This document shows, piece after piece, positions 1 through 7,162 of a stretch of 50,449 nt of DNA. The notes beneath the pieces were generated by a model, which was not told the origin of the DNA, ran no database searches, and saw nothing but the letters and a program-made list of their open reading frames with translations. Numbering within the stretch: the stretch's first letter is position 1; each line of letters starts with the position of its first letter. The DNA lies in contig PUJZ01000022.1 in assembly GCA_003550345.1 (NCBI GenBank), positions 1 through 50,449 of the forward strand, read 5' to 3'. The stretch comes from Methanomassiliicoccaceae archaeon (GTDB lineage Archaea > Thermoplasmatota > Thermoplasmata > Methanomassiliicoccales > Methanomethylophilaceae). Position numbers and translations under genes: made by a program.

Positions 1-95
1 TCGTCCCAGCCCGCCATGGCGCCGAACGGTATGGCGAAGACTGAGAGGAGCAGCGCCAGCATCACGAAGCCGGAGATAAGTCCTTTCTTGTTCAT
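1..95 (-). CDS. N-terminus of a secreted or membrane protein, cut by the window edge
   Basis: Only the first 31 codons are inside the window. They read MNKKGLISGF, then a run of Leu, Val, Ala and Phe, then AMAGWD, which is a typical signal peptide: positive start, hydrophobic core and a small-residue site near Gly-Ala-Met-Ala. The start is well fixed because GGAGGG lies 8 nt before the ATG at position 95. A TATA-like CTTTATTAA lies further upstream at about 168-180, so the message should have a leader of about 60 nt. What the mature protein does cannot be seen. Confidence 0.7.
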   Translation of the reverse strand, partial: MNKKGLISGFVMLALLLSVFAIPFGAMAGWD

Positions 96-217
96 CAGTA
101 ATTTTCCCTCCTTCTGCCGATACCATGGGTAGCGGCGGACGGGCCGATTGACTGCCCTATTGCATCTCCATTAATAAAGATTATCTTGCCCTGGACTGCA
201 GCCAGGCGAAGAAGGGC

Positions 218-1375
218 TCAGGTAACGATTTCCTCGACTCGCTCCTGCTCTATGGCGCGGCGCACCTCCATCGCCAGCCGGCGCCCGGTGCTCATCTCGG
301 TGCGCCACAGGGCGTTGCCGTAGGGGTGGCCCACGGCCATGTGCACGTTGGTGCCGCCGCCGATGCGCGGGGCCACGTCGTAGATGTAGAAGTTGAGGTC
401 CTTGTCGACGCAGGTCTGCAGGCAGAAGGGGCCGAGCACGCCGGGGGCGTAATGCTTCTCCGCCGCCTTGACATAGAGCTCGGCGAGCTCGAACGCCTTC
501 TCCAGCAACGACTCGCGCAGGGTGGCGGAGTTGTGGCCGCAGACGGTGTACTCGGGCAGCACCCCGTCCTCCTCCAGAGAGGCCTGCTGACCCGCCGGGA
601 GGCGGACGTATCCGTCGAGGGAGCTCTCGAAGCGCCAGTCCACGCCCAGCAGCTCTATCCTCTCCCCCTTCTCCTCCAGGGGGGAGTGGAAGAAATCGAG
701 GTTGAAGACCGGGCCGATGATGTACTGCTCCATGCGGGCGTCCTCGAGGAAGTCCTCATCGATGACGCCCTGGGCGATCAGCTCCTTGCTCTTGAGATGG
801 AACTGCTCCGGGCTGGAGGCGGTGAAGAATCCCCTCTCCAGGGTCTTCACCTTGTGGTGCACCTTGATGATGGTGAGGGAGTCGATGTCCTCCGGGTCCT
901 CCACCTTCTTGGGGTAGGGGAGGCCGGCCTTCTCCAGTATCCAGTAGTAGTCCCTCTCGTCGCCGCGCTCCTCGGAGCGCAGCATGTTCCTGCTGCCGAC
1001 GATCGGCAGGGCGAAGTCCTCCTCCACCGCGTCGATGCCGCAGTAGGAGACGAAGGACCTGTTGGGCACGAAGAGGACGTTCCTCTCGGCCAGGGAGGAC
1101 TGCAATGAGGGCTCCATCAGACGGGAGAAGCGGTCAACCATCTCCACCTCGTCCACCACTCCGCGCAGCAGGCGTCCAGATGCGTCCCGCTGGCTGCGGA
1201 AGTAGTTGGCGAAGGTGCGGTCCCTGCCCTGCTGGCATACAGCCAGCGTGCGGAACCCCTCCGACACCGCCCCGTCGCAGGTGTCGAGGGCGGAGTGGGA
1301 GGCGACCATCCCTATCCTGGCATCGGAGAGGTCGTAGCCCTCCAGGGCGGCAAGTACCTTTTCCCGGTCTATCAT
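218..1375 (-). CDS. purP: PurP, formate-dependent FAICAR synthetase (ATP-grasp)
   Basis: This 385-residue protein matches archaeal PurP, which makes 5-formamidoimidazole-4-carboxamide ribotide from AICAR, formate and ATP in the cytosol, the penultimate step of archaeal purine synthesis. The N-terminal AICAR-binding motif SHSALD is at residues 26-31. The ATP-grasp C-terminus carries YIYDVAPRIGGGTNVHM. Length is normal for the family. It runs the same way as the secreted-protein gene and the MgtE-type gene but has its own gap of 46 nt before it. purF, the first step of the same pathway, is 24 kb away at 25367-26773. Family assignment is confident; function is from family knowledge. Confidence 0.93.
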   Translation of the reverse strand: MIDREKVLAALEGYDLSDARIGMVASHSALDTCDGAVSEGFRTLAVCQQGRDRTFANYFRSQRDASGRLLRGVVDEVEMVDRFSRLMEPSLQSSLAERNVLFVPNRSFVSYCGIDAVEEDFALPIVGSRNMLRSEERGDERDYYWILEKAGLPYPKKVEDPEDIDSLTIIKVHHKVKTLERGFFTASSPEQFHLKSKELIAQGVIDEDFLEDARMEQYIIGPVFNLDFFHSPLEEKGERIELLGVDWRFESSLDGYVRLPAGQQASLEEDGVLPEYTVCGHNSATLRESLLEKAFELAELYVKAAEKHYAPGVLGPFCLQTCVDKDLNFYIYDVAPRIGGGTNVHMAVGHPYGNALWRTEMSTGRRLAMEVRRAIEQERVEEIVT

Positions 1376-1421
1376 GTGAACATCACTGCGGCGTAATCAG
1401 GATGGATATTATAAGTTTGTT

Positions 1422-2657
1422 TCAAAGGCCGAGGAGCACCACGACCATGACGAAGAACACCGTGCCGATGAGGTCCACGCCCGAGGCGGTGAGCGGGATG
1501 CTGTGGTCGTCGGGGTTGAGGCCGTAGCGGTAGGTCATAACCGCGATGTAGTAGGAGAAGATGTTCAGCAAAGTGACGGTGAGGAAGCCGGCGGCCATGG
1601 ATATGATGACCATCATGTCAAGGCCGGGCGAGGTCATCCCAAGGGCCAGCGAGAGAGCGTGCGCCAGCACCGCTATGAGCAGGAATATGCCCATGTAGAA
1701 TATGTAGGTCACCAGGAAGTTCTCGCGGGCTATCCTCCCCGGGACACGCTCCGGCCGCACCACGCCCAGGTGGAGCATGGAGGAGAGGCGCGAGGTGAGT
1801 ATGCCGCCCAGGCCGTTCGCCTCGTTGAGGAAGGTGGGCAGCAGTATCAGCAGGGCCAAGGAGGCGATCAGCGATTCCAGCCTGATCTCCAGTATCAGGC
1901 CGGCGAAGATGTTCATCGTTATGCAGAGCAGCAGCACCGGCGTAGATTGCGTCAGTATGCGCTGTGCCTCACCCCTGTCAGATCGCCTTCTCTTGTAGTA
2001 ATGGGCCATCATGTAGATGCTGGCCACTGTGAATACCACGAATAGGGCGTCGATGGCCAGCTTCGGCCATCCGATCACCAGCCACGCTGCCAGGAACAGC
2101 ATGGGCAGGGTCACGATGTCCCCGGCGGCGGCGATGAGGGGGGCGGTGATGTTGTCAACGTCCCAGTTCCGCTTGTGCCCCTGCTGCGCTATGAGAAGGT
2201 TAAGCAGGAGCAGGAAGAACCCCGCCAATATGCCGCCGAACACCGATATGAAGACGTACTGGGTCAGGCTGATGGCCTTGATGCCGAAGACGAAGGTGGC
2301 TCCCCATGCCAGCAGCCCCATGACGAAGGAGAGGCCCAGGGTGAGGGCGAGGGCGGCCTCCACATTGCTGCGCAGGACAGTCCCTTTACGCAGCGACATC
2401 TCGAAGGTCCCCAGGTGCATCGCGGTTCCCAGGCGGCTGCCCATGGCGCCGAAGATGTTGCCGCGCATGGCCATCGCCGCCGGTATGAGGACGATGAGGC
2501 CGGGCAATGCTTCCAGGAACTCAGCGAGGCTGCTGAGGGTCACACCGGCGATGAGTGCCGCCAGGGCGGAGACGGTGAGGGCGCTGTAGCCCATGGAGAG
2601 CACGCACCGGTACTCGCCATGGAAACACGCCCTCCTCCTCCCCCAGAACACCGACAT
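1422..2657 (-). CDS. MgtE/SLC41-type divalent cation transporter, two repeats
   Basis: A 411-residue polytopic membrane protein with two copies of the MgtE membrane domain. Each copy has its signature: PAAMAMRGNIFGAMGSRLGT in the first half and PTFLNEANGLGGILTSRLSS in the second. It has no cytosolic CBS domains, so it is the SLC41-like form rather than full bacterial MgtE. The likely role is Mg2+ or similar divalent cation movement across the membrane. I placed the start at the ATG at 2657; a GTG lies directly before it. The divergent neighbours are two PhoU-TrkA_C proteins, a pairing that suggests they gate or sense for this transporter (inference). Confidence 0.82.
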   Translation of the reverse strand: MSVFWGRRRACFHGEYRCVLSMGYSALTVSALAALIAGVTLSSLAEFLEALPGLIVLIPAAMAMRGNIFGAMGSRLGTAMHLGTFEMSLRKGTVLRSNVEAALALTLGLSFVMGLLAWGATFVFGIKAISLTQYVFISVFGGILAGFFLLLLNLLIAQQGHKRNWDVDNITAPLIAAAGDIVTLPMLFLAAWLVIGWPKLAIDALFVVFTVASIYMMAHYYKRRRSDRGEAQRILTQSTPVLLLCITMNIFAGLILEIRLESLIASLALLILLPTFLNEANGLGGILTSRLSSMLHLGVVRPERVPGRIARENFLVTYIFYMGIFLLIAVLAHALSLALGMTSPGLDMMVIISMAAGFLTVTLLNIFSYYIAVMTYRYGLNPDDHSIPLTASGVDLIGTVFFVMVVVLLGL

Positions 2658-2746
2658 CACCTCATGCGCTTCCTGTCTGATATCGTCTATCCTATTTATT
2701 TATCTTTGAGTGCTCCAGCACCTCGGCGGCTATTCGCATAAACGAT

Positions 2747-2883
2747 ATATATAGAGATGACCATGGAACTGGTCGGACCCACAAGGTCGGGTACGGTGAG
2801 CCAAGGTTGACCAGCGACAAGGACGACGAACCGCACCGTAGCGGCGGCCGCCGGGGCGAATTCCTGTTCTTAGAGAGGTGCTC
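2747..2883 (+). promoter_or_regulatory. TATA box and long, probably folded 5' leader of the PhoU-TrkA_C pair
   Basis: GATATATATAGAG at 2747-2759 is a strong archaeal TATA box for the rightward genes. Transcription would begin near 2780, leaving a leader of about 100 nt, unusual here because most genes in the window look leaderless. Within it TACGGTG (2792-2798) pairs perfectly with CACCGTA (2834-2840). GAGGTG at 2875-2880 is the ribosome binding site. I do not recognise a known riboswitch class. Confidence 0.55.
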
Positions 2884-3501
2884 ATGATGGAAGGCGAGGT
2901 GCCGGAGTTCCTCGACCTGAGCGTGCGGGAGATACTCACCGAGATGAAGGACATCTCCGAGGTGATGGTCGACCTCGCCTACGCTTCCCTCATGTTCGAC
3001 AGCGAGGACATTGCCCAGAAGGTCTCCGAGCTGGAGGCGGAGATGGACAATCTCAATTACGCCATCAAGATCAAGACGCTGATGGCCGCCCGGACACGCG
3101 AGGACGCAATCCAACTCTCGGGGATGCTGCAGGTTGCCGCCGCCGCGGAATCGATATCCAACGCCGCCGGGGACCTGGTCAAGCTGCAGAGCGTGGACAT
3201 CGAGCGCCGCCCCTTCCTCTCCTTCATGCTCCGCGAGTCGGAGGAGAAGATAAGGATGATCACCGTCTCCGAGAAGTCGGACATGAGCAACCGCACGATC
3301 GGCGACCTGGGGGTGGAGGCGGAGACCGGCATGCGCATCATCGCCATCAAGAGGCGCCAGCGCTGGATATACGACCCTGAGCCGGAGACCAAGCTCAAGG
3401 CGCGGGACACGCTGATTGTCAGAGGGACCAAGGACGGCTACGAGAGGCTGGCGGAGTTCAGCAGCGGCCGAAGCCATTGGCCGGAGCACGAGGAGGGCTG
3501 A
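2884..3501 (+). CDS. PhoU-TrkA_C domain regulatory protein, first of a tandem pair
   Basis: 205 residues. The N-terminal two thirds is a PhoU-like helical domain rich in Glu, Asp and Met (for example REILTEMKDISEVMVDLAY). The C-terminal third is a TrkA_C (RCK_C) ligand-binding domain with IGDLGVEAETGMRIIAIKR and the closing ARDTLIVRGT. Such proteins are thought to sense a small ligand and control cation transport; the ligand is not visible from sequence. The next gene starts 1 nt after this stop and is a paralogue. GAGGTG at 2875-2880 suits the ATG at 2887 at least as well as the one at 2884. Confidence 0.8.
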   Translation: MMEGEVPEFLDLSVREILTEMKDISEVMVDLAYASLMFDSEDIAQKVSELEAEMDNLNYAIKIKTLMAARTREDAIQLSGMLQVAAAAESISNAAGDLVKLQSVDIERRPFLSFMLRESEEKIRMITVSEKSDMSNRTIGDLGVEAETGMRIIAIKRRQRWIYDPEPETKLKARDTLIVRGTKDGYERLAEFSSGRSHWPEHEEG

Positions 3502-3502
3502 G

Positions 3503-4081
3503 ATGCAGGAGATGGAAAGGAAGCTGCTGGAGCTCAAGGACACCTCCGAGCTGATGATGGACCTCGCCTATTCGTCCCTGCTCTACAACAACCACGACAT
3601 CGCCGAGGAGGTCATATTCCTCGAGGGGATGATGGACGAGCTCGGCAACGAGATCCAGAAGATGGTCATCGACCAATCGTCCCAAGGCGGTGACGTGATG
3701 AAATCGCTGGTGGTGCTGCGTCTGCAGATGGCGATGGAGGAGATAGCCGACGCCGCCGCCTCCATCGCCGACGTGGTCCTGCGGGGGGTACCTCAGCACC
3801 CAGTGGTGCAGATGTCCCTGCGGGATGCGGACGTGGTCATATCGCGGGCGGCGGTGGCCGAAGGCTCTGACCTGGCCGGCCGCACGCTAGGCGATGTGAA
3901 GCTCAGCTCCATATCGGGGATGTTCGCCATCGCCATCAAGCGGGGAAAGAAGTACATCTTCGGACCGAGCCGCACCACCCGGGTGGAGGCGGGGGACATG
4001 ATTATCGCCCGCGGCCCCGAGGACGGGGAGAAGTACTTCGCCCAGCTCGCCAGCGGCGATGAGAGGGTGCCCTCGGAGTGA
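3503..4081 (+). CDS. PhoU-TrkA_C domain regulatory protein, second of a tandem pair
   Basis: 192 residues, with the same architecture as the preceding gene: ELKDTSELMMDLAYSSLLYN matches EMKDISEVMVDLAYASLMFD, and GRTLGDVKLSSISGMFAIAIKRGKK is split across the same TrkA_C core. The two probably form a hetero-oligomer (inference). The ATG at 3503 follows the upstream TGA by 1 nt and has GGAGGG ten bases before it, so the pair is translationally linked. The message probably ends at the T8 run just after the stop. Confidence 0.8.
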   Translation: MQEMERKLLELKDTSELMMDLAYSSLLYNNHDIAEEVIFLEGMMDELGNEIQKMVIDQSSQGGDVMKSLVVLRLQMAMEEIADAAASIADVVLRGVPQHPVVQMSLRDADVVISRAAVAEGSDLAGRTLGDVKLSSISGMFAIAIKRGKKYIFGPSRTTRVEAGDMIIARGPEDGEKYFAQLASGDERVPSE

Positions 4082-4089
4082 TTTTTTTT
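4082..4089 (+). terminator. Oligo-T terminator after the PhoU-TrkA_C operon
   Basis: Eight T residues follow the stop codon at once, which is the usual archaeal intrinsic termination signal. It also separates the rightward operon from the converging tRNA-Gln gene. Confidence 0.6.
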
Positions 4090-4095
4090 GAAGAG

Positions 4096-4171
4096 TGGTA
4101 GCCCCGGGCAGATTCGAACTGCCGTCGCAAGATCCAGAGTCTCGCATGATTGACCGCTACACTACGGGGCT
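4096..4171 (-). tRNA. tRNA-Gln (CTG anticodon), CCA encoded
   Basis: The cloverleaf folds cleanly: acceptor AGCCCCG with CGGGGCT, anticodon stem CGAGA/TCTTG with loop CTCTGGA giving anticodon CTG, and T-arm GGCAG-TTCGAAT-CTGCC. Discriminator A and CCA are encoded. There is no intron. Confidence 0.95.
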
Positions 4172-4234
4172 GTCAGGGACCCCGTAAGCGATAATCATTT
4201 TAAAGATTTCTCTCCCCCTGAGGGGGAAGGGGTT

Positions 4235-4858
4235 TCAGAGCAGGGCCTTGATGGCCTCGAATATCTCGCCGATGTCGCCCTTGCCGTCGATGTTGCGCAG
4301 CACCCCCCTCTTCTCATAGAATTCTATGAGGGGGAAGGTGCTCTCGCGGTACACCTTGAGGCGGTTGCGCACCGTCTCCTCGCTGTCATCGCTGCGCTGG
4401 TAGAGCTCACCGCCGCAGCGGTCGCAGACACCCTCCTCGGCGGGGGGCTTGTAGATCAGATGGAACACGGCGTTGCAGTCCGGGCAGCTTCGGCGCTTGG
4501 TGAGCCGGTCCACCAGCTCCTCGTCGTCCACGTCCAGGTTGATGGCGGCGTCGATGCCCGTGATGCTCTCCAGCACCTCGGCCTGCTCCAGGGTGCGGGG
4601 GAAACCGTCCAGGATGTACCCGCCCTCGAGGCTGTCGATCTTCTCCTTCATCAGGCCGATGACCAGCTCGTTCGGAACCAGGAGGCCCTGGTCCATGTAC
4701 TCCTTGGCGCGCTTCCCCAGCTCGGTCTCGTTGCGCACCGCCTCGCGCAGCAGGTCGCCGGTGGAGAGCCTAACGAAACCGAGCTCGTCCTCCATGCGCT
4801 CCGCCTGGGTACCCTTCCCCGACCCGGGGGGGCCGAGGAGCACGATCCTTGCGTCCAT
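4235..4858 (-). CDS. adk: Adenylate kinase, long form with zinc-type LID
   Basis: 207 residues. It converts ATP and AMP to two ADP in the cytosol. The P-loop GPPGSGKGT is at residues 9-17, the AMP-binding STGDLLR and DGFPRT motifs follow, and the LID domain carries four cysteines (C125, C128, C145, C148) in the zinc-binding pattern of bacterial-type enzymes. I chose the ATG at 4858 over the upstream in-frame ATG at 4879 because TTTATTAATT lies about 25 nt before 4858, giving a leaderless message. This is the bacterial-like Adk rather than the archaeal AdkA family. Confidence 0.93.
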   Translation of the reverse strand: MDARIVLLGPPGSGKGTQAERMEDELGFVRLSTGDLLREAVRNETELGKRAKEYMDQGLLVPNELVIGLMKEKIDSLEGGYILDGFPRTLEQAEVLESITGIDAAINLDVDDEELVDRLTKRRSCPDCNAVFHLIYKPPAEEGVCDRCGGELYQRSDDSEETVRNRLKVYRESTFPLIEFYEKRGVLRNIDGKGDIGEIFEAIKALL

Positions 4859-4957
4859 AGGCCGAGGATAAGCCTTCAATTAATAAACCATTTGCCGCCG
4901 GCGCCGGTGGCTCGGATATGTATTTATCCGCTGGCACTAATCGTGGGGCGGATTCTC

Positions 4958-6397
4958 ATGATGGACCAGGACACCGTGGAGAGGATTAGGGCGGTAACCG
5001 GGGAAGAGCGCTGCAGCACCAGCAGGGCGCGCACCTACGCCTACGGCTTCGACGCATCCATATACCGCGGCCAGGCCGACATGGTGGTCCAGCCGCTGAG
5101 CACCGAGGAGGTATCGGCCATCCTGGCCATCGCCAACGAGCGCCGCGTGCCGGTGGTGCCCCGCGGCGGCGGCACCGGCCTCTGCGGGTCCGCCGTGCCC
5201 GTCAAGGGGGGCATAGTGATGGACATGGGGCGCATGGACCGCATCGAGCGCATAAGCGTCAACGACCTGCTCTGCGTGGTGCAGCCCGGAGTGGTCTACG
5301 ACGAGCTCAACCGCGCCCTGGCGCCTCATGGGTTCTTCTTCCCCCCCAGCCCGGGCAGCGGCGAGGCCTGCCAGATCGGAGGCATGGTCGCCCTCAACGC
5401 CAGCGGCATGCGGGCGGTGAAGTACGGTGCCACCCGCGATTACGTGCTGGGGATGACCTTCGTCAAGGCCGACGGCGAGGTCGTGCGCGCCGGGACCGGG
5501 ACGCTGAAGGACTCCTCCGGCTACCAGTTGGCGAGGCTGATGGTGGCCAGCGAGGGCACCTTGGGCGTCATAACCGAGGTCACCCTGAAGGTCTCGCCGC
5601 GTCCCAAGGCCTCAGCGATGGCCCTGGCCGCCTTCGATGGCCCTGAGCGGGCAGGGGAGTTCGTGGCGGCGCTAATCGCCGAGCCCCTGATACCCTCCTC
5701 TCTCGAGCTCATGGACAGCGTCAGCATCGACGCCGTCAACCGGGCCCTCGGCGGACCGCTGCCGGACTGCAACGCCCTCTGCATGGTGGAGGTGGACGGC
5801 GAGCCGGAGATTGTCGTGAAGGAGCTACGCACCGTGGAGGAGGTCGCCAGGCGCAGCGGCGCGGTGAGCGTGGAATCCACCGTTGACCGCGGCCAGATGG
5901 CGTCATGGAGCTCCAGCCGGCAGGCGGTGATGACCTCGCTCTCCTCCTTGAGGCCGGGGTCATCATCGGTCTCGCTGGCGGACGACATGGTCCTGCCGAT
6001 CAGCCGCATACCCGATGCGGTCAAGGCCTACCAGGAGATAGCGGAGCGCCATGGCGTCACCGTCGCCACCTACGGGCATGCCGCCGACGGCAACCTGCAC
6101 ACCAAGATGCTCATCGATACCCGCGACGAGGAGCAGTGGAAGGCCGCCGAGAGGACGGTGCGGGAGATATTCCAAGCGACCTTGGCCCTGGGAGGGTCGG
6201 TGAGCGGAGAGCACGGAGTGGGCATGTCCAAGGCCCCTGACTTCATCATAGAGCGGTCATCGGCGATACCGACGATGGTGGCCATCAAGAAGGCCATGGA
6301 CCCCAACAACATCCTCAATCCCGGCAAGCTGCAGCAATGGGAGTCGCCGGGCATAATCGGCGACCTCCGCTACCCCTGCGACCCGCCGCGGGACTGA
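4958..6397 (+). CDS. FAD-linked oxidase, GlcD / D-lactate dehydrogenase family
   Basis: 479 residues. The N-terminal FAD-binding (PCMH-type) domain contains VVPRGGGTGLCG at about 67-78 and PPSPGSGEACQIGGMVALNA. The C-terminal FAD-oxidase domain has ATYGHAADGNLH, the family signature SGEHGVG and DPNNILNPGK. It probably oxidises a 2-hydroxyacid such as D-lactate or glycolate. No GlcE or GlcF partner is adjacent, and no ferredoxin domain is fused, so the electron acceptor is unknown. The start is the first of two consecutive ATGs, preceded by TATTTATCC about 35 nt upstream; longer upstream reading is the antisense of adk. Confidence 0.88.
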   Translation: MMDQDTVERIRAVTGEERCSTSRARTYAYGFDASIYRGQADMVVQPLSTEEVSAILAIANERRVPVVPRGGGTGLCGSAVPVKGGIVMDMGRMDRIERISVNDLLCVVQPGVVYDELNRALAPHGFFFPPSPGSGEACQIGGMVALNASGMRAVKYGATRDYVLGMTFVKADGEVVRAGTGTLKDSSGYQLARLMVASEGTLGVITEVTLKVSPRPKASAMALAAFDGPERAGEFVAALIAEPLIPSSLELMDSVSIDAVNRALGGPLPDCNALCMVEVDGEPEIVVKELRTVEEVARRSGAVSVESTVDRGQMASWSSSRQAVMTSLSSLRPGSSSVSLADDMVLPISRIPDAVKAYQEIAERHGVTVATYGHAADGNLHTKMLIDTRDEEQWKAAERTVREIFQATLALGGSVSGEHGVGMSKAPDFIIERSSAIPTMVAIKKAMDPNNILNPGKLQQWESPGIIGDLRYPCDPPRD

Positions 6398-6433
6398 GCC
6401 CCCTTATTCTGTTAGGGCGGGGGATGACGAACA

Positions 6434-7081
6434 TCAGAGGCTCATTATGAACAGGTAGAGCCCCGCCCCTGCCGCCAGGGCATAGATCAACGGGTTCCAG
6501 GCCAGGACCTTGGAGCCGTCCAGCGGCGGGAAAGGTATCAGGTTGAACAGCGCCAGTATGAGGTTCACCCGGGCGAGCATCAGCAGTATGAACGCGCCGA
6601 GGCCGTCACCGGCCACCGAAGCGAGGGCCAGGCACAGGGAGCCCACCAAGAGGTTGACCGCCGGGCCGGCGATGCTGATGATGCCGTTCTGCCTCTTGCT
6701 TATCATCCCTTGGATGTAGACCGCGCCGGGAGCGGCGAAGATGAACCCCAGGAAGGCCACCAGCAATGCCAGCATCAGGCCCCGGGGGTACATGCGGTAC
6801 TCCGCCCAGGCGCCGAAGGCCTGGGCGGCGAACTTGTGCCCCAGCTCGTGCAGCACGAACCCGGTGACCACCAGCAGGGCGCAGACCGCCAGCCAGGCCA
6901 CGAAGTTGTCCAGCGCGCCCTCGGCCAACGGCTCGAACCAGCGCACGAAGACGATGGCGAACGCCAAGGTTAGGACGACCACCGATATGCCTATCTCCTT
7001 GATCTCGCGGCGGCTGAAGCGCATGTATGCCATGCCGCCGCTCCGCTTGTAGGGAAGCTCATCGGGGTCGAACATCCTCAT
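6434..7081 (-). CDS. Site-2 protease family (M50) membrane metalloprotease
   Basis: 215 residues with about five membrane segments. The zinc motif HELGH is at residues 78-82, and the third metal ligand is in NLIPFPPLDGSKV near the C-terminus. This is the short core form without PDZ or CBS domains. Such proteins cut transmembrane substrates; the substrate is unknown. I chose the ATG at 7081 because TTAATAAA lies about 24 nt before it; the longer frame would begin with TTG. It converges on the FAD oxidase gene. Confidence 0.88.
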   Translation of the reverse strand: MRMFDPDELPYKRSGGMAYMRFSRREIKEIGISVVVLTLAFAIVFVRWFEPLAEGALDNFVAWLAVCALLVVTGFVLHELGHKFAAQAFGAWAEYRMYPRGLMLALLVAFLGFIFAAPGAVYIQGMISKRQNGIISIAGPAVNLLVGSLCLALASVAGDGLGAFILLMLARVNLILALFNLIPFPPLDGSKVLAWNPLIYALAAGAGLYLFIMSL

Positions 7082-7162
7082 GGCGACCAATCTACGCTTT
7101 ATTAATCATAACGGTCCCACCCGCTTCGAAACCCTAAATAAGGTGAAGGATATCGAATCCCG

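Noticed and set aside
326-1108. Long open frames opposite purP, and similar frames opposite adk, hom, cimA and the hdr genes
   Set aside because: They are antisense shadows of high-G+C coding regions: no family resemblance, odd composition and no start signals.
4460-4957. N-terminal extension of the FAD oxidase by about 165 residues
   Set aside because: This part is antisense to adenylate kinase; the family N-terminus starts at 4958 and has its own TATA-like sequence.
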